This document shows, piece after piece, positions 53,459-61,328 of a DNA stretch of 64,000 nucleotides. The first letter of the stretch is position 1. The number at the start of each line of letters is the position of its first letter. Under the pieces are notes generated by a model. It did not search any database. It had not been told where the DNA came from and saw only the letters and a program-made list of their open reading frames with translations. Source of the stretch: Fundicoccus_A sp052115865 (GTDB taxonomy: Bacteria > Bacillota > Bacilli > Lactobacillales > Aerococcaceae); contig NZ_JBQKME010000001.1 in NCBI RefSeq assembly GCF_052115865.1, positions 310,001-374,000 of the forward strand. Direction: 5' to 3'. The translations under genes were made by a program, and so were the position numbers.

Positions 53459-55057
53459 GTGAAAAAAAATATCTTTAAAATATTCAACGTTGTTATCGCT
53501 AGCAGCATACTAATGACAAATATTTCAAGTGTAGTTGCAAATGCATCTGAAGTAAATGATGAAAACAACTTTGAATTTCCGATAGTAGAAGAGAAAATAA
53601 CTTTAACTATGGTTGGACCTCAAGTTGGTAGGGGGAGTTGGGATGAAAGACAATATTTTCAAGAAATGGAACGACTAACAAACATTGCTTTTGAATTTAA
53701 CACACCTCCAAGAGATGACTTTGCTACAAGTAAACAACTATTATTGGCAAGTGATGATCTACCAGATATTTTTTATGCAGCTGATATTACTCACCAAGAG
53801 CAAATGGAATATGGTGGTTATGGATTCTTTATTCCTTTAGAAGATCTAATTGAAGAACATGCTCCGAATATTAAAAAAATGTTGGATGAGAGACCAGAAA
53901 TTCGAAAAGCTATCACTACCCCCGACGGACATATTTATGCCTTACCATCAGTAACCGAAGAACCATCATACTGGCGTATGTGGTATAACGGTGATTGGTT
54001 AGAAAATTTAGGTATTGAAGAATTACCAAGAACTACAGATGAATTATATGATTTATTAGTTAGATTTAAAAATGAGGATCCTAATGGGAATGGTGAAGCT
54101 GACGAGATTCCAATTAGTAATCATGGTGGTTTATCAGAATTTGATGATTTCCTATTAATGGCATTTGGTGTACAAGGCATGGGGATGGGCTTGTATGGAG
54201 AAGATTATTCTCAAGTAGGGTTCGGACCAATACAACCTGGATATCGTGAATATTTGGAATATATGAATCGATTATGGGAAGAAGATTTATTAGACCATGA
54301 ATCATTCTCTCAAACCAACCCACAAAAACAAGCAAAAGGACATCAAAATTTAGTTGGTGTTTTTGCTGATGCTAGTCCTGTATTTATGCTAGGAGCAGAT
54401 CCGCAAGATACAAGTAATCCGGTTTTCCATCCTATTACAAGTGAATTTATTGATGAACCACGAGTTCTTGAATCGACAGGTATCGGTGGTGGTACATTTG
54501 CAATTACTAAAGAAAATGAATACCCAATCGAGACGATAAAATGGATAGATTACTCTTATACAAAAGAAGGAGCAGATCTTTTGCATAATGGTTTGGAAGG
54601 CTTCTATTGGTCATGGGCTGATGATGATCAAACAACAAGAGTAATAAATGATCCACCTGAAGGATTTGATTCACCAGAAGATTATCGTTCATCTATTTCA
54701 CCAGATTGGGGAATTGGTGTTCCTATTAGACGATTTGCTAGTGATGCATATGATTGGAGCTATGATAATCCATATGATGAGTGGTTACGTCAAGAAGAAC
54801 AAGATAAACTAGTTCCATATCAAGTTCCGAGATATCCAAGTGTATACTTCTCTGATGAAGATTTGCGACAGATAGAAAGAATTGAACGTGACTTAAATAC
54901 TTTTGTCACTAGAATGCGTGCTGAATTTGTGTCAGGGGATAGAGACTTAACTGACGAAACATGGGATGAATATATGAGTACAATCGAGAAAATGAAAATT
55001 GATGAATTGATAAGTATTTATCAAAAAGGATTTGACCAATATCAAGAGGTTGAATAA
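53459..55057 (+). CDS. Extracellular sugar-binding protein, LplA/YtcQ type (cassette 3)
   Basis: 532 residues. GTG start at 53459 after TAAGGAG. The signal peptide (KKNIFKIFNVVIASSILMTN..., VVANASEV) ends in an Ala-x-Ala site and has no lipobox Cys, as in the two paralogues. NEDPNGNGEADEIPIS is the calcium-loop motif; ASDDLPDIFYA and EYMSTIEKMKIDELISIYQKGFDQYQ match family ends. It is the most diverged of the three. The GH76 gene follows after a terminator, so an alpha-mannan-type oligosaccharide is a plausible ligand. Confidence 0.9.
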   Translation: MKKNIFKIFNVVIASSILMTNISSVVANASEVNDENNFEFPIVEEKITLTMVGPQVGRGSWDERQYFQEMERLTNIAFEFNTPPRDDFATSKQLLLASDDLPDIFYAADITHQEQMEYGGYGFFIPLEDLIEEHAPNIKKMLDERPEIRKAITTPDGHIYALPSVTEEPSYWRMWYNGDWLENLGIEELPRTTDELYDLLVRFKNEDPNGNGEADEIPISNHGGLSEFDDFLLMAFGVQGMGMGLYGEDYSQVGFGPIQPGYREYLEYMNRLWEEDLLDHESFSQTNPQKQAKGHQNLVGVFADASPVFMLGADPQDTSNPVFHPITSEFIDEPRVLESTGIGGGTFAITKENEYPIETIKWIDYSYTKEGADLLHNGLEGFYWSWADDDQTTRVINDPPEGFDSPEDYRSSISPDWGIGVPIRRFASDAYDWSYDNPYDEWLRQEEQDKLVPYQVPRYPSVYFSDEDLRQIERIERDLNTFVTRMRAEFVSGDRDLTDETWDEYMSTIEKMKIDELISIYQKGFDQYQEVE

Positions 55058-55082
55058 CATTTAGTATTTTAAACATTAATTT

Positions 55083-55119
55083 GCCATATGAACTAGCTGT
55101 TTTGTTCATATGGCTTTTT
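55083..55119 (+). terminator. Terminator of cassette 3
   Basis: GCCATATGAAC (55083-55093) pairs with GTTCATATGGC (55104-55114), then T5. Confidence 0.92.
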
Positions 55120-55189
55120 ATTAGAAATGTATACAACAAAAAAAGTTGATGATTAATATGAGAAAATTTTGTATAAAAGAGAGGATTAT

Positions 55190-56248
55190 ATGGAAAAAAT
55201 ATTTAAATGGTCGGAGATTGCAGAAGTTGGATTTAAGAGTCTAATAGATAATTATTGGAATACTAGAATACGTATGTTTAATAATCATTATCCTAATATT
55301 GATAATTATACAAATTTAACTTTTCATTATTGGTGGTATGCACATTCTATTGATAGTTTAGTAGATGCTTATGAACGGACTAAAGAAAAGGATATATTAA
55401 ATTTTATTCGAGAAAAATATGACGGTCTAGTGCTTAGGAACGGAGGTCAACCCTTAAATCTTCTTTATGATGATATGGAATGGTTGGCATTAGCTTTACT
55501 GAGAGTTTATAAAATTACAAATGATCCAGTATATTTAAGAGATGTTAAGATTCTGTGGGAAGATATTAAAAAAGGATGGACTGAAGAAGCAGGTGGAGGA
55601 ATTGCTTGGCATAAGGAGATTATGCATTATAAAAATACACCAGCAAATGCTCCAGCTATTATACTTTCAGCAAGATTATATCAAATGTTTCAAAATGAAA
55701 ATGATTTGGAATGGGCTAATAAAATTTTAAAATGGCAAGAATTAGAATTAGTAAATCCTGAAAATGGTTTTGTAAATGATGGGAAAAATAATAATAAAGA
55801 TGGAAAAATAGATGCTTCTGCTTATACCTATTGTCAAGGAGTCTATATAGGCGCATGTGTTGAATTATATAAGATTTCAAATAATAGAGTTTACTTAGAT
55901 AAAGCACTTTTAACTGCTAAAAATACTATTGAAATTTTTGAAAATAAAGATACTGGAACTTTAATTAGTGAAGGTATTGGTGACGGGGGCTTGTTTAAGG
56001 GGATACTAATAAGATATTTAACTGAATTCATTGCTTTATTGCCTGATGAAACCAATTTTATTGTTGAATTTATGAAGAAAAATGCCAGAAGTTTATGGAA
56101 AAATGGATTTGATAAAGAGTACTTAATCTTCAATGATGATTGGGGAGTACTTCCGAATATACATGATGGTGCTAGTTTAAGTGTACATTTAAGTGGTCTA
56201 TTTCTTTTCGAGTCGATGGCGAAGTTAGAACGTTTAGGGTTTGTATAA
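55190..56248 (+). CDS. GH76-family alpha-1,6-mannanase-like protein
   Basis: 352 residues with an (alpha/alpha)6 barrel pattern. LLYDDMEWLALALLRVY carries the Asp-Asp pair used in catalysis by GH76 enzymes, GGGIAWHKE and TYCQGVYIGACVELYK are further family segments. NDGKNNNKDGKIDAS looks like a calcium loop. No signal peptide, so it would act in the cytoplasm on imported oligosaccharides. I chose the ATG at 55190 after AGAGAGGA. The family hydrolyses alpha-1,6-mannoside bonds (fungal mannan backbone, trimmed N-glycans). Its position between cassette 3 and a GntR/LacI regulator suggests one regulon. Confidence 0.83.
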   Translation: MEKIFKWSEIAEVGFKSLIDNYWNTRIRMFNNHYPNIDNYTNLTFHYWWYAHSIDSLVDAYERTKEKDILNFIREKYDGLVLRNGGQPLNLLYDDMEWLALALLRVYKITNDPVYLRDVKILWEDIKKGWTEEAGGGIAWHKEIMHYKNTPANAPAIILSARLYQMFQNENDLEWANKILKWQELELVNPENGFVNDGKNNNKDGKIDASAYTYCQGVYIGACVELYKISNNRVYLDKALLTAKNTIEIFENKDTGTLISEGIGDGGLFKGILIRYLTEFIALLPDETNFIVEFMKKNARSLWKNGFDKEYLIFNDDWGVLPNIHDGASLSVHLSGLFLFESMAKLERLGFV

Positions 56249-56292
56249 AAGAATCGAATTTTAAATTGTTAATTTTTTTATGGAAATAGCAT

Positions 56293-56345
56293 AAAAATCG
56301 TAAGTACTTCAGTTAACAATTCTGAGGTCCTTACGATTTTTTTAT
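56293..56345. terminator. Bidirectional terminator between GH76 and GntR/LacI genes
   Basis: AAAAATCGTAAG (56293-56304) pairs with CTTACGATTTTT (56330-56341). It is flanked by A and T runs and serves the two convergent genes. Confidence 0.9.
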
Positions 56346-56359
56346 TTTAATATAAATCA

Positions 56360-57475
56360 TTATTTTTTGTTTATTTTTTTTACAGATTGTCCAGGAACAA
56401 GGTAATAAGGAGCGTTAATTTTTTCAATAATATCAGGTTGTTTTATTTTTCTTAAAATTAAATCAATCGATTGCTTTCCTATTTCATATTGATCTTGAAC
56501 GATATGAGTAAACGTAAATTGTTTATCTCCTAGCATATTATATTTAGAGTGATCAAAACAAACAATAGAAAAATCCTCGCTGACTTCATTGTCTAATTCT
56601 CTAATTGCTTTTAATACTAGAATTGCAATAGTAAACTCTCCGGTAAAAATAGCTGTTAAGTCATTGGATGATCTTAGAAAAAGTTTAATTTTTTCTATAT
56701 CATCTTTTTCTGTAGAGTCTGTACTCGGAACCATAGATTTGAGGCTTGATAATATTTGATTTTGTTTAATTATTCTATGATTCTTTATATGTGCTGAAAT
56801 TGCACCGTCAATTCTATCTTGGATTGTTGAAACTTTTGGTATTGCAGTTACAATACCTATTTTCTCATGGCCTTTTTCGAATAAGTGTTCAACTAGTGAT
56901 TGTGCTGCTTCAGAATTGTTAATACCAACACTACAAGTTGGTAGTTCTTCCATTTGTCTGTCGAGTAAAACTAGGGGGAAATTTTTTGAAACTAACTCTA
57001 ATAGTTTTGGAGAAATAAATTCAGAAGAAGCGGGTAATAATATTATGCCTTCAACGCCTAATGAGACAAGTTCATCTAATAAACGTGATTCCAACTTTGG
57101 ATCTCCCATAGATATTTTTAATAAAATTTCAGCTTTATCTTGACTATAAATTAACAAATTTCTAAGAATATCTGTACCAAAAATATCATCGAAATTAGTT
57201 ATAATAAATCCGATTAATGGTAATTTGCTGCCAGGTGATTGAGTTTGATTAATTTCTATAGTGTTATTAATAACCGTAGTACCTTTTCTTGGCTTCCTAG
57301 AAATTAAATTATCTTCTTTCAACAAATCCATAGCTTTTTTTATTGTAATTGGACTGACACTATAGATTTTAGTTAATTCTGAATCTGGTGGTAATTTTTC
57401 ATCTAGTTTATAATAATTATTGATAATTTTTTCTTTTAAATCATTATAAATCGATTTATATAAAGGTGTTGACAT
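56360..57475 (-). CDS. GntR/LacI hybrid regulator (AraR-like)
   Basis: 371 residues. Residues 1-70 are a GntR winged helix (LYKSIYNDLKEKIINNYYKL, LTKIYSVSPITIKKAMDLL, LISRKPRKGTTV). Residues about 85-365 are a LacI-type sugar-binding domain (PLIGFIITNFDD, GIILLPASSEF, DRIDGAISAH, VCFDHSKYN). This fusion defines AraR-like repressors. It probably senses a sugar from the imported glycan and represses cassette 3 and the GH76 gene. AATATACTAAAT (57508-57519) and the palindrome TTGATATATCAA (57543-57554) in front of it could be its own operators. Confidence 0.87.
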   Translation of the reverse strand: MSTPLYKSIYNDLKEKIINNYYKLDEKLPPDSELTKIYSVSPITIKKAMDLLKEDNLISRKPRKGTTVINNTIEINQTQSPGSKLPLIGFIITNFDDIFGTDILRNLLIYSQDKAEILLKISMGDPKLESRLLDELVSLGVEGIILLPASSEFISPKLLELVSKNFPLVLLDRQMEELPTCSVGINNSEAAQSLVEHLFEKGHEKIGIVTAIPKVSTIQDRIDGAISAHIKNHRIIKQNQILSSLKSMVPSTDSTEKDDIEKIKLFLRSSNDLTAIFTGEFTIAILVLKAIRELDNEVSEDFSIVCFDHSKYNMLGDKQFTFTHIVQDQYEIGKQSIDLILRKIKQPDIIEKINAPYYLVPGQSVKKINKK

Positions 57476-57503
57476 AGTTGTAAATTCCTTTTCTAAAATA
57501 TAT

Positions 57504-57554
57504 ATTTAATATACTAAATAATTGATAAAAAGTCAACTTTTATTGATATATCAA
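57504..57554. promoter_or_regulatory. Candidate operators before the GntR/LacI gene
   Basis: ATTTAATATACTAAAT (57504-57519) shares 15 of 16 bases with 50444-50459 and 12 exact bases with 51377-51388. AAAAGTCAACTTTT (about 57527-57540) and TTGATATATCAA (57543-57554) are further inverted repeats in the same region. Confidence 0.5.
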
Positions 57555-57685
57555 CCTTTTTGAATGATATTGTTTATTACTAATTAAATATATTAATAAA
57601 ATTATTCATGAGAAGAAAACCTAAATTGTAATTTGCATAAGATTAACGCTATACTTAAACTGATATTTACTTTAGGAGGCACAAA

Positions 57686-58738
57686 ATGTTAAAAATCGGA
57701 ATCATTGGCGTCGGGTCGATTTCATCGTTTCATATTCAAGCCATTCAAGAAAGCGCAAAGGCACGACTGGTTGCTTTTTGTGATATTAACCTTGATCGTT
57801 TGCAAACAAAAGGTAGTCAATACGGTGTTAATCAATTGTATACGGATTACAATGAATTGCTGGCTAATGATCAAATTGATGCGGTAGTTATTTGCACGTG
57901 GAACGATAGCCATGTCAATATTGCAACAGCCGCTCTAAAAGCGGGTAAACATGTCTTTGTTGAAAAACCACTCAGCCGTCGTATTACAGCTGACGCAATT
58001 GAACTAGGAAAATTAGCAGAGTCAACAGATAAGGTAGCCAGTGTTGGAATGGTGCGCCGTTATGCTGATAACGCTCGTGTTTTGAAGCAGTGGATTGATA
58101 GCGGTAAAATGGGTGATATTTATTATGGGAAGGCTTCTTTGATGCGTCGTTTAGGTCATCCGGGTGGATGGTTTGGGCAACAGGCGATTTCTGGTGGGGG
58201 ACCGATGGTCGATTTGGGTGTGCATTTGTTGGATATTGTTTGGTATCTAATGGGGAAACCAAAGCCGACAACTGTGAGTGCGAATACGGCGTCCTATCTT
58301 GGCGATCGGGGCCATATTGGTTATTTGTCCTACTATCAAGCCGCCGACCAACTCGATCAGCCATCCAATGTTGAAGATTTTGCAAATGCCTTGATTCGTT
58401 TTGAAAATGGGGCTTCGTTTTATTTGGAAACATCTTACACCATGCATACCCCTAAAGATGACTTGCTGATTCAAATGGCAGGTTCAAATGGCGGGGCGAT
58501 TCTTGAGCCGTCACTTCAGTTGGTGACCGAAGAGAATGGTGTCATTTTAAATGCCGAACCACAAATCGATTTTCCATCCTTCCATAACCATGCCTATAAA
58601 CGTGAATTAGATGGCTTTATCGATGCCTGCGTGGAGGGAAAGCCGAATGAAACGCCGATTGCAGATGGTTTGACTGTTTTGTCGATTCTCGACAGCATTT
58701 ATCAATCGGCCCGCGAAAAACGCGAAATAACTTTATAA
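57686..58738 (+). CDS. Gfo/Idh/MocA-family oxidoreductase
   Basis: 350 residues. The N-terminal Rossmann motif is GIIGVGSISSFH (residues 4-15), and the catalytic Lys is in HVFVEKPLSR near residue 96. The C-terminal dehydrogenase fold has GGGPMVDLGVHLLDIVWYLMG with the conserved Asp and His. It is an NAD(P)-dependent sugar dehydrogenase or a redox-retaining glycosidase relative; the substrate is unknown. AGGAGGC precedes the ATG. It begins a three-gene group with a small protein and a second family member. Motif copies at 58115 and a variant at 57662. Confidence 0.88.
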   Translation: MLKIGIIGVGSISSFHIQAIQESAKARLVAFCDINLDRLQTKGSQYGVNQLYTDYNELLANDQIDAVVICTWNDSHVNIATAALKAGKHVFVEKPLSRRITADAIELGKLAESTDKVASVGMVRRYADNARVLKQWIDSGKMGDIYYGKASLMRRLGHPGGWFGQQAISGGGPMVDLGVHLLDIVWYLMGKPKPTTVSANTASYLGDRGHIGYLSYYQAADQLDQPSNVEDFANALIRFENGASFYLETSYTMHTPKDDLLIQMAGSNGGAILEPSLQLVTEENGVILNAEPQIDFPSFHNHAYKRELDGFIDACVEGKPNETPIADGLTVLSILDSIYQSAREKREITL

Positions 58739-58750
58739 GGAGTGAGTGCT

Positions 58751-59281
58751 TTGGACATTTTAAAAACCTCTCTTTTAAATAAATATCCCCAGTCACGCTT
58801 CTATTTTCATTTAGAAAATATCGCTGCTTTTGGCAGCTTTAAAAAGCGTTTAGTAGAAAATAATTCAGCTGGCATTTTACGCTACCAGAGAAAAGTTGCG
58901 GATGAAGACCAGCGATATTTATTTGTGGAAGACTCTGTTTTGTTTGAAAGGTTATTTGGAGAAATTGTGGCAGTGGATGTTAAAAAGCGTGAGTTAGCTG
59001 GCATTGGTTACTGGATTGTCTTAGTGCGTTTTGCTAACCGCACGATTGCACACTTGGAGTTTTGTGTTGGGAGTGAAGTAGCGCTTCAGATGGAATGGAA
59101 TGGTGTGCATCAATTGTTGTCTTTTGATAGTGAACTGCAACTAGGATTGAAATATACGGGAGGCCAGAATGATAGCCTAGAGGTTTTACCGGAATTGTTG
59201 CAGGAAAGCAGCTATTCAGCGGTAGAAATTACAGATGACTATGAAAAATGGCAGAGATATTTATTTGGGGAGGGTGTGTAA
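58751..59281 (+). CDS. Unknown small protein between two Gfo/Idh/MocA genes
   Basis: 176 residues; I recognise no family. It is soluble, without signal or membrane segments, with alternating beta-strand-like stretches (IGYWIVLVRFANRTIAHLEFCVG). TTG start at 58751, 8 nt after AAGGAG at 58737-58742. Its TAA stop is followed directly by the ATG of the next oxidoreductase, so expression is coupled. Position suggests a partner of the oxidoreductases. It contains three exact copies of the iterated motif (58778, 58914, 59256), the densest spot in the window. Confidence 0.7.
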   Translation: MDILKTSLLNKYPQSRFYFHLENIAAFGSFKKRLVENNSAGILRYQRKVADEDQRYLFVEDSVLFERLFGEIVAVDVKKRELAGIGYWIVLVRFANRTIAHLEFCVGSEVALQMEWNGVHQLLSFDSELQLGLKYTGGQNDSLEVLPELLQESSYSAVEITDDYEKWQRYLFGEGV

Positions 59282-60280
59282 ATGGTTAAATTAGGCTTTA
59301 TGAGTTTTGCGCACATGCACGCATTTTCTTATGCCGAGGCAGCAAAATTACTCCCTGATGTGGAATTAGTGGCAATTTTTGATGACAATGTGGCGCGCGG
59401 GCAAGAGATGGCGGAACGATTTGGAATGGTATTTGAAGGAGACTTGGATCGTTTCTTCCAATTGGATATTGATGCAGTGGTCATTTGTTCTGAAAACAAC
59501 CAACATGCCTGGATGACGATGGAAGCCGCAAAGTACGGCAAACATGTTTTGTGCGAAAAGCCATTGGCAACAACGGTGGTGGATGCTGAAGCGATGATTG
59601 CTGCTTGTGAAAAAGCTGGCGTGATTTTGCAGACAGCATTCCCAGTTCGTTTCACACGCTCGATTCAAAAGTTAAAAGGCATTGTTGATGCTGGCAACTT
59701 AGGTGAAATTGTGGCCATGCGCTCAACCAATCGCGGCCAATATCCTGGCGGCTGGTTTGTTGATTTAGAGCAATCTGCAGGCGGTGCAGTTTTGGATCAT
59801 ACCGTCCATATGGTGGATATTATGCGCTGGCTGTTGGGTTCTGAGGTTGTGAATGTGACCAGTCAAGTGGATAATTTCTATTATGGTGACAGTGCGGAGT
59901 CGATTGATGATGCGGGTGTCATGACTTTGGAATTTGCCAATGGAGTCATTGCCAGCCATGATGCATCTTGGTCACGCTATAAAGAATATCCTGTCTGGGG
60001 CGATGTTCAACTGGAAGTGATTGGTACAGCTGGAACGGCCCAAGTCAGCAATATTTTAGATAATATCTTTGAGTTTGGTCCGGTGACTGACGGTCGACCG
60101 CGGACTTATCACTTCAATGGCTTTGGCAACAATACAGATTTTGATTTGATCAAAGACTTTACCGATACTGTTAGTCGGGGAGGCGAGCCATCCATTACAG
60201 GTTATGATGGCTTGAAAGCCATGGAAGTTGGTTTAGCCGCCTACGAGTCTGCCAGACAAGGCCAAAGCGTGGAATTATAA
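59282..60280 (+). CDS. Gfo/Idh/MocA-family oxidoreductase (second)
   Basis: 332 residues. Start MVKLGFMSFAHMHAFSY, where the usual GxGxxG is replaced by FMSFAHMHA, a recognised variant subgroup. The catalytic Lys is in HVLCEKPLATT near residue 95; GGAVLDHTVHMVDIMRWLLG gives the conserved Asp and His. A GGGAGGG site precedes the ATG and overlaps the preceding gene's end. It shares about one third identity by eye with the product at 57686. Substrate unknown. It ends at a terminator containing a motif copy. Confidence 0.87.
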   Translation: MVKLGFMSFAHMHAFSYAEAAKLLPDVELVAIFDDNVARGQEMAERFGMVFEGDLDRFFQLDIDAVVICSENNQHAWMTMEAAKYGKHVLCEKPLATTVVDAEAMIAACEKAGVILQTAFPVRFTRSIQKLKGIVDAGNLGEIVAMRSTNRGQYPGGWFVDLEQSAGGAVLDHTVHMVDIMRWLLGSEVVNVTSQVDNFYYGDSAESIDDAGVMTLEFANGVIASHDASWSRYKEYPVWGDVQLEVIGTAGTAQVSNILDNIFEFGPVTDGRPRTYHFNGFGNNTDFDLIKDFTDTVSRGGEPSITGYDGLKAMEVGLAAYESARQGQSVEL

Positions 60281-60346
60281 TAAATATCACTGCTACACTG
60301 ATTGGTTTGATTTGATTGAGCCAATTTGTGTAGCGTTTTGTTTTTT
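60279..60346 (+). terminator. Terminator carrying the AATAAATATCACTGC motif
   Basis: The full motif (60279-60293) overlaps the stop codon. GCTACAC (60292-60298) with ATTGG pairs with CCAAT and GTGTAGC (60328-60334), followed by GTTTTGTTTTTT. Confidence 0.75.
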
Positions 60347-60380
60347 GGGGTGGGATGTGTGCGGTAAAGCGAACTTCAGT

Positions 60381-60525
60381 GGCATATCTGAATTCGTATG
60401 TGCCGGCGGTCGGTTCTCCCTGGCATATCTGAGTTGGTATGTGCCCGTGGTCGGTTCTCGCTGGCATATCTGAGTTCGTATGTGCCAAATGAATGACTCA
60501 TTAAGCATAAAATCTGAATTTTATG
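60381..60525. repeat. Tandem repeats, 41-bp unit, family C, running into family D
   Basis: Units start at 60381, 60422 and 60463; each has GGCATATCTGAGTTCGTATG-like core with GGCATAT pairing with ATGTGCC, then a GTCGGTTCTC spacer. From about 60481 the sequence continues as a family D half-unit (GTGCCAAATGAATGACTC, ATTAAGCATAAAA). Confidence 0.82.
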
Positions 60526-60604
60526 GAGTTTATAATTTTTTCTAATGAACGTAAACCAGCTGCTTGGATGTAATTGTTATGTTAAACGAACGCGAACCAA
60601 CCGC

Positions 60605-60836
60605 TCGGTTGAAACCACCATTTCAACCGAGCGCGGGTTAACCGTTCGGATGAAATCATCATTTCAACCGATCGCGGGTTAACCGTTCGGATGAAACCAT
60701 CATTTCAACCGAGCGCGGGTTAACCGCTCGGATGAAACCACCATTTCAACCGAGCGCGACCCAACCGTTCTGATGAAATCACCATTTCAACCGAGCGCGA
60801 GCTAGCCGTTCGGATGAAATCATTATGAAGTCCAAA
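60605..60836. repeat. Tandem array, 41-bp unit, family B (about 5.6 units)
   Basis: Units start at 60605, 60646, 60687, 60728, 60769 and 60810, again without indels. The core is TCGGATGAAA or TCGGTTGAAA with TTTCAACCGA; the spacer is GCGCGGGTTAACCG. Only the first unit has a perfectly paired stem. It is a diverged sister of the array at 26030. Confidence 0.92.
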
Positions 60837-61000
60837 AAATCTGTAAAATTAACAAGTTGCATAGCCCTTTATATGCCGAATGGATAGCTCATTAGTATAT
60901 AAACTTTTTTATATGAACTCTATCTCCTCTTTAGTGCTAAGGTGTCCCTATTTGGCACTATATACACCTTCGTTTATTGTCTGTCAACTGCATCATAGAC

Positions 61001-61140
61001 TGACATTAGAGCCTTTTATTGTCAGTTAACGGCTTGATAGAGTGACATTAAAGTATTCTAATGTCTGTGAACACTTCCGTCCACTGACATTAAACACTTC
61101 TATTGTCTGTCAACAGCATCATAGAGTAACATTAACGCTG
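61001..61140. repeat. Tandem repeats, 42-bp unit, family E
   Basis: TGACATTA or TAACATTA recurs at 61001, 61043, 61085 and 61127, exactly 42 bp apart, each followed by an inverse word such as TTATTGTCA or TAATGTCTG. A single family D copy lies at 60870-60912. Together these repeats fill the 60347-61328 gap; the last 190 bp hold nothing clear. Confidence 0.8.
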
Positions 61141-61328
61141 AATTTTGTTCATCTCAACCACCATGATTAACCAAAAAAACCAAAAGTAGAGAATAACCAA
61201 AAATTAAGCCAACAAAAAACAGAAACCACTAACTCAGGAATGAAAGAGTGATTTCTGTTTTAATTATTAGTGAAACCTGTATTTCTAGGCTCCAACTATA
61301 AATTGCCTACCCAGCACGATTAAGAAAA

